In this document: piece after piece, positions 19,501 through 27,176 of the stretch
How the letters are laid out: each line of letters starts with the position of its first letter
Position numbering within the stretch: position 1 is the first letter of the stretch
NCBI RefSeq assembly: GCF_002304005.1
Contig: NZ_MRCQ01000002.1
Span: 124,001 to 188,000 of the forward strand
Source of the DNA: Flavobacterium sp. ACN6
GTDB taxonomy: Bacteria > Bacteroidota > Bacteroidia > Flavobacteriales > Flavobacteriaceae
Length of the DNA: 64,000 nucleotides
Direction: 5' to 3'
Notes under the pieces: model-generated
Database searches by the model: none
Told to the model about the DNA's origin: nothing
Seen by the model: only the letters and a program-made list of their open reading frames with translations
Program-made: the position numbers and the translations under genes

Positions 19501-20186
19501 CAATGTATTTGGCAGGATTTGACGTTAAAGACGTACACATGACAGATTTAATTTCTGGACGTGAAACATTGGAAGACATTCAGTTTATTGGTGCTGTCGG
19601 CGGATTCTCTAACTCAGACGTTTTAGGTTCTGCTAAAGGTTGGGCTGGAGCATTTTTATACAATGAAAAAGCAAAAACAGCCTTGGATAATTTCTTCAAA
19701 AGAGAAGATACTTTATCTGTTGGAATTTGTAACGGATGCCAGTTGTTTATGGAATTGGAGGTAATTAATCCAGAGCATGAAGTGCACGGAAAAATGCTTC
19801 ATAATGATAGTAACAAACACGAAAGTATTTTTACCTCTGTGAAGATTCAGGAAAACAATTCGGTTATGTTATCGACTTTGGCTGGAACTACTTTAGGAGT
19901 TTGGGTTTCTCACGGAGAAGGTAAATTCAATTTACCAATGGGAGAAGAAAACTATAACATTGTTTCTAAATATGCTTACGAAGGATATCCTGCAAATCCA
20001 AATGGTTCTCATTATGATGTAGCAATGCTTTGTGATAAAACAGGAAGACATTTGGTTACAATGCCTCATATTGAGCGTTCGACTTTCCAATGGAACTGGG
20101 CACATTATCCAAAAGATAGAGATGACGAGTTTACACCTTGGCACGAAGCTTTTATCAATGCCAGAAAATGGATTGAGAAAAACTAA
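16533..20186 (+). CDS. purL: Phosphoribosylformylglycinamidine synthase, large single-chain form
   Basis: 1217 residues, the fused PurL (synthetase plus glutaminase) found in proteobacteria and Bacteroidota. It makes FGAM from FGAR, glutamine and ATP in purine synthesis. Seen: SEHCRHKIFNG and KAETHNFPTTVEPFNGAATG of the FGAM synthase core, IGYGKLDQ, the second AIRS-like half with GPLQLPLNNVGVMALDYLG and TGKDSLSMK, and the C-terminal glutamine amidotransferase with catalytic cysteine in VGICNGCQLF and PHIERSTFQWNW. Single gene with its own terminator. Confidence 0.97.
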   Translation: MIHFFENQSKTVFAVQTENEISAQDISKLNWLFADSHKIEKSALTGFFVGPRATMITPWSTNAVEITQNMGVSGIIRIEEFHPATAEFNDFDPMLFQKFNELDQEIFTINIQPEPILEIDDIAAYNKVEGLALSEEEVEYLNNLASKLGRKLTDSEIFAFSQANSEHCRHKIFNGTFVIDGEEKETSLFKLIKKTSQENPNDIVSAYKDNVAFVKGPKVQQFAPKTADKPDYYEIKEFDSVISLKAETHNFPTTVEPFNGAATGSGGEIRDRLAGGQGSLPLAGTAVYMTSYSRLNNDRKWENAVEERKWLYQTPMDILIKASNGASDFGNKFGQPLITGSVLTFEHQENDRKIGYDKVIMQAGGIGYGKLDQSIKQKPQEGDKIVILGGENYRIGMGGAAVSSADTGAFGSGIELNAIQRSNPEMQKRAANAIRGLVESDHNPIVSIHDHGAGGHLNCLSELVEETGGLIDLDKLPVGDPTLSAKEIIGNESQERMGLVIGQKDIDTLQRIADRERSPMYQVGDVTGDHRFTFQSKSNGSKPMDYALEDFFGSSPKTVMNDKTIDRKYAAVSYSANDFESYLKDVLRLEAVASKDWLTNKVDRCVGGKVAKQQNAGPLQLPLNNVGVMALDYLGKEGIATSIGHAPIAALIDPVAGSRNAIAESLSNIVWAPIKDGLGGISLSANWMWACKNEGEDARLYAAVEGCSEFAIELGINIPTGKDSLSMKQKYPNDEVIAPGTVIISAGGNCTDIRKVVEPVLQKNGESIYYINLSQDDFKLGGSSFAQIRNTIGNETSTIKDAKFFKNAFNTIQKLIGESQILAGHDIGSGGLITTLLELCFADVNLGAKIDFSAFAEKDLLKILFAENIGIVFQAKSDAAVEAKLKQNNIEFFKIGSVQSKSSLEFGIYNLDIAEYRDVWFETSYLLDQKQSKNGTAKARFENYKNQALNYTFPAHFTGKAPVIDASKPRPKAAIIREKGSNSEREMANAMYLAGFDVKDVHMTDLISGRETLEDIQFIGAVGGFSNSDVLGSAKGWAGAFLYNEKAKTALDNFFKREDTLSVGICNGCQLFMELEVINPEHEVHGKMLHNDSNKHESIFTSVKIQENNSVMLSTLAGTTLGVWVSHGEGKFNLPMGEENYNIVSKYAYEGYPANPNGSHYDVAMLCDKTGRHLVTMPHIERSTFQWNWAHYPKDRDDEFTPWHEAFINARKWIEKN

Positions 20187-20202
20187 AAATATATTTTTAA
20201 CT

Positions 20203-20234
20203 AAAGCGCCCGAATTATCGGGCGCTTTTTTTTT
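20203..20234 (+). terminator. Terminator of purL
   Basis: Stem AAAGCGCCCGA / TCGGGCGCTTT with a short loop, followed by eight T's, 17 bases after the stop. Confidence 0.92.
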
Positions 20235-20399
20235 GCCACGAATTACACGAATTTTCACTAATTAACTATTAATACAAAAACAATACTTGCTTAAAGGGTT
20301 TCATTTGTAATAATTTTTAAAAAAATTCGTAAAAATTCGTGTAATTCGTGGCAGGAAAAACATCCTGACGCTATCCCCAATAGTCAGGACATTATTATC

Positions 20400-20681
20400 T
20401 TAATCTTTAAAAGCTGATGCAACTCCGGTAACAATATTGGCGGTGCCAAAAGCAAATAATCCAGAAGCAATTGCCGTTTGTCCAGAGAAGAATTGACTCT
20501 CTCGAATTACTAGGCTAAAAATTGTTCCTCCAGCCAATCCGGCAATCAGGCCTAAGCCAATTGTCGAAATAATCCACCACGGTTCTGGTTCAGGAATTGG
20601 CGGTTTTTTCAAGAATTTTCGCCACCAGCCTGGGTACTTTGTACCGCACCAGCCCATGGCTAAGAAAAAAGCAGTTTCCAT
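20400..20681 (-). CDS. Small membrane protein, unknown function
   Basis: Starting at the internal ATG (METAFFLAMGWCGTKYPGWW) gives 93 residues; the frame continues upstream to 20774 but those residues (FLLQFNAEAEKQMSRQ) look non-coding. It has a short N-terminal hydrophobic stretch, a proline-rich linker (KKPPIPEPEPWW) and two transmembrane segments with GLGLIAGLAGG and ASGLFAFGTANIVTG. The glycine-rich helices resemble small channel-like or holin-like proteins, but no family is recognised. Confidence 0.6.
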   Translation of the reverse strand: METAFFLAMGWCGTKYPGWWRKFLKKPPIPEPEPWWIISTIGLGLIAGLAGGTIFSLVIRESQFFSGQTAIASGLFAFGTANIVTGVASAFKD

Positions 20682-20921
20682 AATAATTTGTTTTATATGT
20701 TGCCTACTCATTTGCTTTTCGGCTTCCGCATTAAATTGAAGTAAAAATACAGAAGGCTGATTGGGAATTAACAAGGTAAATTACCGTTTTTAAAAGGGGA
20801 AAAACACGGTATTTATTAGTTTACTTAAATCTTTATTTTTCTGTTAAAATTAAACTATATTCGCTTTAAGAAAATCAGCCGCTAGATTTTTTTGAGCCCA
20901 AAAACATTAAACCTACATAGA

Positions 20922-21356
20922 ATGAAAATTTTAAAATTACTTTTAATCTGCAGTATCTTTTTTGCTGCAGCACAATCACACGCCCAAGTTCACGTAGATC
21001 AAATTACACACAATTCTAAAGAGCGTTATATTACTACTACAATGAACTATCCAGTTGCAGGAACTTTTGCGCCAATTGGTCAAAAACAACCTATTACGGT
21101 ATTAAATCCTGACGGAACAGGTTTTATTCAGGCAGAAGATTTAAGCAAACAAAAAATCAATTGGGGAATCGAATGTACAGAAGAAGGTGTTCCTGTTTTT
21201 AAGGAAGGCTTCAATAGTGCTTCGTACACATTTTGGTACCGTCCAAATGATGGAGAGGAATGGTATTACTCTCAATTTTCTATTCATTTTGCTAAGAAAA
21301 AAATGTTCTTAATGGGAGAAAGGGTTAAAGAATATGAAGATTACAACGTTCAATAA
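20922..21356 (+). CDS. Small secreted protein, unknown function
   Basis: The ATG at 20922 gives 144 residues with signal peptide MKILKLLLICSIFFAAAQSHAQ; a TTG ten codons upstream is less likely. The mature part is beta-rich and aromatic (FWYRPNDGEEWYYSQFSIHFA) without cysteines except one (CTEEGV). Not recognised; probably periplasmic. Confidence 0.75.
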   Translation: MKILKLLLICSIFFAAAQSHAQVHVDQITHNSKERYITTTMNYPVAGTFAPIGQKQPITVLNPDGTGFIQAEDLSKQKINWGIECTEEGVPVFKEGFNSASYTFWYRPNDGEEWYYSQFSIHFAKKKMFLMGERVKEYEDYNVQ

Positions 21357-21534
21357 TCTGCCAAAAAACGGCTTACTATTAAACATTTCTCTATTTTTCT
21401 TAAAATTTACTATAAAAAAGAAAACGTTTTCGTTGATTTTTAATAGTCTATATAAATTTTCCCATAAAATTCCATAAAATAAAAAATTATACCTAAATTT
21501 TATTTAATTTGCAGTAAAATTCAATATATTAAAC

Positions 21535-23313
21535 ATGGTTTCAATCACACGCCTTTTTGATTTTCCCTATTATCAACAAGAAACTTACAATCTCCAAGTT
21601 GCTTTGGCAACGAAAAAAAATGGAGTTTGGGAAAAAACATCCACCCAAGAATATATTGCAAAAGCAAATGCTGTTTCGAGAGCATTATTGCGCATGGGCG
21701 TTCAGAAAGATGATAAAATTGCTTTAATTACTTCAAATAATAGAAGCGAATGGAATATAATGGATATTGGTATTTTGCAGACAGGTGCGCAGAATGTTCC
21801 TATTTATCCAACCATTGCTGAGGAAGATTATGAATATATTTTAAATCACAGCGGCAGTATGTACTGTTTTGTTTCTGATGATGAAGTATATCAAAAAGTG
21901 CAGGCGATTAGAGCTAATGTACCAACTTTAAAAGAGGTTTATTCTTTTAATGAAATTCCAGGCTGTAAACACTGGTCGGATTTATTATTATCAGGAGAAG
22001 ACGAAAGCAACCAAAATGAAGTTGAAGCCAGAAAAGAAAGCATCAAAACTGATGATTTGGCTACAATTATTTATACTTCTGGAACAACAGGAAAACCAAA
22101 AGGTGTAATGCTTTCTCATAAAAATATCGTTTCAAATGTTTTGGACAGTGCGCCAAGAATTCCGTTTGATCCAGGAAAAAGTACCGCTTTGAGCTTCTTG
22201 CCAATCTGCCATATTTTTGAGAGAATGATTTTGTACATCTATCAATATTATGGTGTTTCGGTTTATTTTGGAGAATCGATTGAAAAAATTAGCGATAACT
22301 TAAAAGAAGTTCGACCAACAGTTATTACTGCTGTTCCGAGACTTTTAGAAAAAGTATACGATAAAATTTATGCTAAAGGAGCTGAACTAACAGGCATCAA
22401 GAAAAAACTATTTTTCTGGGCTATTGATTTAGGTCTAAAATACGAACCGTACGGAGCAAATGGTTTCTGGTATGAATTTCAATTAAAAATCGCCCGCAAA
22501 CTTATTTTTAGTAAATGGAAAGAAGGTTTGGGCGGCAATTTAGATTTAATGGTTTCTGGAAGTGCTGCTTTACAACCTCGTTTAACGAGAGTTTTTGCTG
22601 CTGCAGAAATTCCGGTAATGGAAGGTTACGGTTTATCTGAAACTTCTCCAGTAATTGCCGTAAACGATCAAAGAAACAAAGGATTTAAAATTGGAACCGT
22701 TGGAAAACCAATCCGTAACCTTGAAGTTAAAATTGCCGAAGACGGTGAAATTTTATTAAAAGGTCCGAACGTTATGCTTGGTTACTACAAAGATCCAGAA
22801 AAAACAGCCGAAGCTATTATAGACGGTTATTTCCATACTGGAGATATTGGAGAAATTGACAGCGAAGGTTTTCTAAAAATTACGGATCGTAAAAAAGAAA
22901 TGTTCAAAACTTCTGGAGGTAAATATATTGCACCGCAAATGATCGAAAATGCCATGAAACAATCTCGTTTTATTGAGCAGATTATGGTTGTTGGTGAAGG
23001 TGAAAAAATGCCTGCTGCTTTTATTCAGCCAAACTTTGAGTTTGTAAAAGAATGGGCTAAAATCCATAAAATTACTTTAGGAAATTCAACAGCCGAAATA
23101 GCTTCTAATCCAGATGTTATTAAACGTATTGATACCGAAATTGAGGAAATCAACAAAAAATTTGGACACTGGGAACAAATCAAACGTTTTGAGCTTACGC
23201 CAGATGTTTGGTCTATCGACGGCGGACAATTGACTCCAACGCTGAAATTAAAACGTAAAATTATTAAAGAGATTTACAAGGATCTTTATGCTAAAATATA
23301 TGGTCAGAATTAA
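21535..23313 (+). CDS. Long-chain acyl-CoA synthetase (AMP-binding enzyme)
   Basis: 592 residues, FadD15/ACSL-like. Activates fatty acids to acyl-CoA through an acyl-adenylate. Seen: the P-loop YTSGTTGKPKGVMLSH, VSGSAALQPRLTRVF, the A5 motif EGYGLSETSPV, YFHTGDIGEIDSEG with the ATP-ribose aspartate, and DRKKEMFKTSGGKYIAPQ. The C-terminal catalytic lysine region (GGQLTPTLKLKRKII) is the long-chain synthetase type. It lies far from the beta-oxidation genes at 45-52 kb but would feed them. Followed by a bidirectional terminator. Confidence 0.94.
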   Translation: MVSITRLFDFPYYQQETYNLQVALATKKNGVWEKTSTQEYIAKANAVSRALLRMGVQKDDKIALITSNNRSEWNIMDIGILQTGAQNVPIYPTIAEEDYEYILNHSGSMYCFVSDDEVYQKVQAIRANVPTLKEVYSFNEIPGCKHWSDLLLSGEDESNQNEVEARKESIKTDDLATIIYTSGTTGKPKGVMLSHKNIVSNVLDSAPRIPFDPGKSTALSFLPICHIFERMILYIYQYYGVSVYFGESIEKISDNLKEVRPTVITAVPRLLEKVYDKIYAKGAELTGIKKKLFFWAIDLGLKYEPYGANGFWYEFQLKIARKLIFSKWKEGLGGNLDLMVSGSAALQPRLTRVFAAAEIPVMEGYGLSETSPVIAVNDQRNKGFKIGTVGKPIRNLEVKIAEDGEILLKGPNVMLGYYKDPEKTAEAIIDGYFHTGDIGEIDSEGFLKITDRKKEMFKTSGGKYIAPQMIENAMKQSRFIEQIMVVGEGEKMPAAFIQPNFEFVKEWAKIHKITLGNSTAEIASNPDVIKRIDTEIEEINKKFGHWEQIKRFELTPDVWSIDGGQLTPTLKLKRKIIKEIYKDLYAKIYGQN

Positions 23314-23334
23314 ATCAAAATAATATAACCAAAG

Positions 23335-23367
23335 AAAACGGCTGTCTCAATTAAGACAGCCGTTTTT
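23335..23367. terminator. Bidirectional terminator between convergent genes
   Basis: Stem AAAACGGCTGTCT / AGACAGCCGTTTT with an A-run on one side and a T-run on the other, between the acyl-CoA synthetase and the exonuclease; the exonuclease stop codon overlaps its T-run. Confidence 0.9.
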
Positions 23368-23911
23368 AATTTTGGAGACACCAATGCAAAATTTTAGCGA
23401 TGTTTTTCGCATCGTCAATTCCTCTATGATGTGTTCCTTCCAGCGGAATATTCAAAACATGTAAGGCACCGTTCATTCCGGTTGGTTTTTGCAAACCAAA
23501 TTTTTCGGCGAAATGAGTTTTTACATTGATATGCTCATCTGCCATTGGATATGGTATCCCAAACGATTTACATTGCTTTTGAAGCATATTCAAGTCATAC
23601 TGACCGTAACTTGCCCAAGTGTACAAATCGGGATTGTACTCGTCTATTAACACATTAATGGCTTCTTCAAAAGAAACGCCATTTTTATCCAGTAATTCCT
23701 GGGTAATAGTGGTTAACTCTGTACAAAACGGACTTACACTTGAACGCTGCGGTTTTATCAAGATGCCTTTATTCTTGGAAATTTCTCCCGTTCTGGCATC
23801 TAAAACCGCTAATCCGATTTCTATAATTTCATTTTCCTGACCCTTTGGGACCGCACTTTGCCAGCATGTGGCTTCTAAATCGATAATAATAATTTTATCT
23901 GTTGTTTTCAT
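23366..23911 (-). CDS. DEDDh-type 3'-5' exonuclease
   Basis: 181 residues, a stand-alone exonuclease domain similar to KapD/ERI-1-like proteins. The four acidic metal ligands are visible: DLEAT (Exo I) in IIIDLEATCWQ, the Exo II aspartate in YGQYDLNML, and HHRGIDDAKNIA (Exo III with the DEDDh histidine). Such enzymes trim RNA or single-stranded DNA 3' ends. No partner domain is present. The repeat array begins about 70 bases upstream of its start, so its promoter is squeezed into that space or lies within the array. Confidence 0.9.
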   Translation of the reverse strand: MKTTDKIIIIDLEATCWQSAVPKGQENEIIEIGLAVLDARTGEISKNKGILIKPQRSSVSPFCTELTTITQELLDKNGVSFEEAINVLIDEYNPDLYTWASYGQYDLNMLQKQCKSFGIPYPMADEHINVKTHFAEKFGLQKPTGMNGALHVLNIPLEGTHHRGIDDAKNIAKILHWCLQN

Positions 23912-23982
23912 TTTTTTAATTTTTAATAATTGTGTTTAATTTTTAACCGCAAGGGACGCTAAGATTTACGCTAAGGAACGCT

Positions 23983-25345
23983 AAGATTAATTTTCTCGCA
24001 GATTTAGCAGATTGAGCAGATTGAGCAGATTTTAAAAATCCTTTTAATCTTTTATCCGATAACTTTCGGGAGTGGCTAAAAACTTTGCGCTTTTGCGTCT
24101 TGGCGTGATTTTCTTAGCAAAAAACTTTAATTTTTTTCTCTCGCAGATTTAGCAGATTGAGCAGATTTTTTAATAATCCATTAATCTTTTATCCCGATAA
24201 CTATCGGGAGTGGCTAAAAACTTTGCGCTTTTGCGTCTTGGCGAGATTTTCTTAGCACTAAACTTTAATTTTTTTTCTCTCGCAGATTTAGCAGATTTAG
24301 CAGATTTTTTTACTAATCCATTAATCTTTTATCCCGATAACTATCGGGAGTGGCTAAAAACTTTGCGCTTTTGCATCTTGGCGAGATTTTCTTAGCACAA
24401 AACTTTAATTTTTTTTCTCTCGCAGATTTAGCAGATTTAGCAGATTTTTTTAATAATCCATTAATCTTTTATCCCGATAACTTTCGGGAGTGGCTAAAAA
24501 CTTTGCGCTTTTGCGTCTTGGCGAGATTTTCTTAGCACTAAACTTTAATTTTTTTTCTCTCGCAGATTGAGCAGATTGAGCAGATTTTAAAAATCCTTTT
24601 AATCTTTTATCCGATAACTATCGGGAGTGACTAAAAACTTTACGCTTTTGCGTCTTGACGTGATTTTCTTAGCACTAAACTTTAATTTTTTTTCTCTCGC
24701 AGATTTAGCAGATTGAGCAGATTTTTTAATAATCCATTAATCTTTTATCCGATAACTTTCGGGAGTGGCTAAAAACTTTGCGCTTTTGCGTCTTGGCGAG
24801 ATTTTCTTAGCACTAAACTTTAATTTTTTTTCTCTCGCAGATTTAGCAGATTGAGCAGATTTTAAAAATCCATTTAATCTTTTATCCGATAACTTTCGGG
24901 AGTGGCTAAAAACTTTGCGCTTTTGCGTCTTGACGAGATTTTCTTAACACAAAACTTTAATTTTTTTTTCTCTCGCAGATTTAGCAGATTGAGCAGATTT
25001 TAAAAATCCATTTAATCTTTTATCCGATAACTATCGGGAGTGGCTAAAAACTTTGCGCTTTTGCGTCTTGGCGTGATTTTCTTAGCAAAAAACTTTAATT
25101 TTTTTTCTCTCGCAGATTTAGCAGATTTTTTTACTAATCCATTAATCTTTTATCCCGATAACTATCGGGAGTGGCTAAAAACTTTGCGCTTTTGCGTCTT
25201 GGCGAGATTTTCTTAGCACTAAACTTTAATTTTTTTTCTCTCGCAGATTTAGCAGATTGAGCAGATTTTTTAATAATCCATTAATCTTTTATCCGATAAC
25301 TTTCGGGAGTGGCTAAAAAACTTTGTGGCTTAGTCCCGATAGCTA
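23983..25345. repeat. Tandem array, about ten copies of a ~138-bp unit
   Basis: The landmark GTGGCTAAAAACTTTGC recurs at 24072, 24210, 24350, 24490, 24627, 24765, 24902, 25040, 25171 and 25309, spacings 131-140. Each unit contains TCGCAGATTTAGCAGATT, a variable number of AGATTGAGC/AGATTTAGC hexamer-scale repeats, a poly-T stretch and the palindrome CCGATAACTATCGG (or TTTCGG variant). Units differ at scattered bases. No start-codon ORF is consistent across units; two 61-residue frames inside are artefacts. The array separates the exonuclease gene from the next minus-strand gene. Confidence 0.95.
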
Positions 25346-25367
25346 TCGGGATCGAGGCAAAAAAGAC

Positions 25368-25871
25368 TTAAAAGAACATACTTTTAAAATCTAGAAAGAA
25401 ACTTCTTTTCTTAGACTCTTTTCCAGACTTTTCCTTTTTTGAAGCACTTTTCTTTTCAAAGACTGCTTTAGCTTTCTCGATCCGTTTAGCTGGTTTTGTT
25501 TCTTCAGTTTTAGAATTTTCGTAAAACTTTTTGAAAGGACGAGGATGAAAATCAACCAAAATTGCCGCCATATTAATAGCATCAATGTTTGACGGATCTG
25601 TTTCTCCTTTAAAGAAAGTTTCGATAGGTCTAAACTTATCTTTTTTCTCCTTAAACTTATTCTTTTTGTTATGATCGAAATCTAAACCCAAAAGATTACT
25701 GAAGACATTCAAATCATCTTTCGTTGGGTTATTTTCGAAAATTAACCAGCACAAATCACGAAGTTTTCCTCGAGAAGGTTTGTACAAATAATCAAAGTAT
25801 TTCCCTTCTTTTTCGGTCTCGTATTTTTTTCTAATTGCTTTTTTATATTTTTCTAATGTATTGTTTTGCAT
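25368..25871 (-). CDS. Basic, lysine-rich protein of unknown function
   Basis: 167 residues. N-terminal ~110 residues look folded and helical (LRDLCWLIFENNPTKDDLNVFSNLLGLDF); the C-terminal ~50 are a charged, low-complexity tail (EKKSASKKEKSGKESKKR) ending in FFLDFKSMFF. Nucleic-acid contact is plausible from the charge, but no family is recognised. Its end lies ~20 bases from the tandem array. A short ORF lies upstream on the same strand. Confidence 0.7.
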   Translation of the reverse strand: MQNNTLEKYKKAIRKKYETEKEGKYFDYLYKPSRGKLRDLCWLIFENNPTKDDLNVFSNLLGLDFDHNKKNKFKEKKDKFRPIETFFKGETDPSNIDAINMAAILVDFHPRPFKKFYENSKTEETKPAKRIEKAKAVFEKKSASKKEKSGKESKKRSFFLDFKSMFF

Positions 25872-25982
25872 GGTATTTTATTTTTTTGCAATTCTTGGGA
25901 ATCTCAGGAAATCGAAGGCTTTTCTGGGAAATCCAATATCACAAAAGTTTAAAAGCACCCTTGCTTTACCAGAGAAATATCT

Positions 25983-26141
25983 CTATATGATATATATAAT
26001 TTTCCGAAAATCTACCTTTTCTTTCCATAGGTTAATAAGCTCCAAATCCATTTTTTTAATCGAGGCAAATGGCGGTTCACTAAACTCCACTTTATCTGTT
26101 TGACCACTGCGGTCTGACCTAAGTCCTATTTCTTGATTCAT
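25983..26141 (-). CDS. Possible small protein, 52 residues
   Basis: An ATG preceded by AAGG opens a 52-codon frame (MNQEIGLRSDRSGQTDKVEF...) ending in KVDFRKIIYII. Composition is protein-like and the frame runs the same way as the basic protein that starts 112 bases downstream. It could also be the remnant of a longer decayed gene, because the stretch between the two has no other content. Low certainty. Confidence 0.35.
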   Translation of the reverse strand: MNQEIGLRSDRSGQTDKVEFSEPPFASIKKMDLELINLWKEKVDFRKIIYII

Positions 26142-26261
26142 CCTTAAATTTTTATTATTAAACTTTTTTTTCTGCCGCTAAGGCGCTAAGACACTAAGTT
26201 TTCTTTTTATCTTTTGTTAAAAATCTTTGCGACTTTGTGCCTTTGCGGCTAAACAATTGGC

Positions 26262-26290
26262 ACAAAAAAAGCACCCAATTAAAGGTGCTT
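26262..26290 (-). terminator. Terminator after small ORF 26315-26410
   Basis: On the minus strand: stem AAGCACC / GGTGCTT with an 8-base loop, followed by TTTTTTT, 25 bases after the short ORF's stop codon. Confidence 0.75.
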
Positions 26291-26314
26291 CATAACAAAT
26301 ACGATATAACTATC

Positions 26315-26410
26315 CTATTGCCTATATTGATGCACCGACATGTAAAAGCATTCACGATCCGAAGTCGAGGCTGCTAATCCTAGGTTGTGTATGTATAATT
26401 TAAAACTCAT
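26315..26410 (-). CDS. Candidate 31-residue peptide gene
   Basis: ATG at 26410, peptide begins MSFKLYIHNLGLAASTSD and ends SVHQYRQ. Reasons to take it seriously: a TATCTTTG -7 word with an upstream TTG about 21 bases away lies ~90 bases before the start, and a terminator follows directly. The leader between promoter and ATG is built of TTATTG/CAATAA-like repeats. No known peptide family is recognised; it could be a leader peptide, a secreted signal or a small regulatory peptide. Confidence 0.45.
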   Translation of the reverse strand: MSFKLYIHNLGLAASTSDRECFYMSVHQYRQ

Positions 26411-26501
26411 TTTTATATTTTTTATATTGTTATTGCAATTGTTATTGTTATTGCAACTGTTGTTGTTGTTTACTGAAACATTTTGTTTCGATTTTGTTTG
26501 G

Positions 26502-26509
26502 CAAAGATA
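26502..26509 (-). promoter_or_regulatory. Candidate promoter (-7 TATCTTTG) for the 31-residue ORF
   Basis: Minus strand TATCTTTG fits TAnnTTTG exactly. A TTG in ATATTTGG lies about 21 bases upstream, matching the usual Flavobacterium -33/-7 spacing. Confidence 0.6.
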
Positions 26510-26823
26510 TGATGGAAAAAATCATTTTTCCAAATATTTTTTAAGATTATTTTTCTGACTATCAAGTAGTTATAACCAAAATTAAAACAAAGAAATTCCT
26601 GTCCGCATACTGGTGCAGATCGCTGTTTGTATCAAATGACTGTTACTCATCAAATTACTTTTCAAGGCTGTATTTCGCTATTTTGTTTAATCATTAAACA
26701 TTTGGTCAATTATTTTTTTAATTATTTTTAGTTATTGGTTTCTTTTCAATCATTTTCTTGTCCTGTTGAACGTTTTCTTTTGTCCTGTTGAGCGAAGTCG
26801 AAACACTCGCAAACTATTTCATC

Positions 26824-26856
26824 AAAAAAAAAGCGTCCCAAAATCAGGACGCTTTT
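26824..26856 (-). terminator. Terminator after small ORF 26886-26984
   Basis: Minus strand: stem AAAAGCGTCC / GGACGCTTTT, then a T-run, 30 bases after the short ORF's stop. The upstream ~340 bases (26485-26820) hold no other gene. Confidence 0.8.
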
Positions 26857-26885
26857 ATATTTTATGTTGAGTTAAACTCTAAAAT

Positions 26886-26984
26886 TTACATTTCAATTTC
26901 ATAAAAATACAGACAGCGTCCTGAAACCTCAGCTGGAAAATCTCCGGCTAAATATTCAAGGCTTAGTTTTGCTGAAAGTATCAT
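26886..26984 (-). CDS. Candidate 32-residue peptide gene
   Basis: ATG at 26984, peptide MILSAKLSLEYLAGDF... ending LYFYEIEM. It has its own TACATTTG -7 word 31 bases before the ATG and a strong terminator after it, the same arrangement as the 31-residue ORF 475 bases away. The two peptides share length, one cysteine each and an aromatic C-terminal half, but not clear sequence identity. Function unknown. Confidence 0.45.
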   Translation of the reverse strand: MILSAKLSLEYLAGDFPAEVSGRCLYFYEIEM

Positions 26985-27014
26985 TTGTATTTTTTCTATT
27001 TTTAATTACAGAGA

Positions 27015-27022
27015 CAAATGTA
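27015..27022 (-). promoter_or_regulatory. Candidate promoter (-7 TACATTTG) for the 32-residue ORF
   Basis: Exact TAnnTTTG match on the minus strand, 31 bases before the ATG. The -33 TTG is not clear. Confidence 0.5.
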
Positions 27023-27123
27023 GTATATTTTATATAAATTTAGAATACATGGCTAATTTATTACTAAAAAAAATTAATAATTTTTTTAACCAAAATATTC
27101 ATCGGAATTTATATTATTAATTT

Positions 27124-27131
27124 TATTTTTG
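27124..27131 (+). promoter_or_regulatory. Candidate promoter (-7 TATTTTTG) of the WGR gene
   Basis: TATTTTTG fits TAnnTTTG, 46 bases before the ATG at 27177 and in the direction of the gene. Confidence 0.5.
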
Positions 27132-27176
27132 AAAATACATATATACAATCTTATAAAATAAGTTCATCAAAATAGC

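Noticed and set aside
24210..24535. Two overlapping 61-residue frames starting MAKNFALL in the 138-bp array
   Set aside because: Both are the same repeat unit read twice; other units break the frame, so they are not genes.
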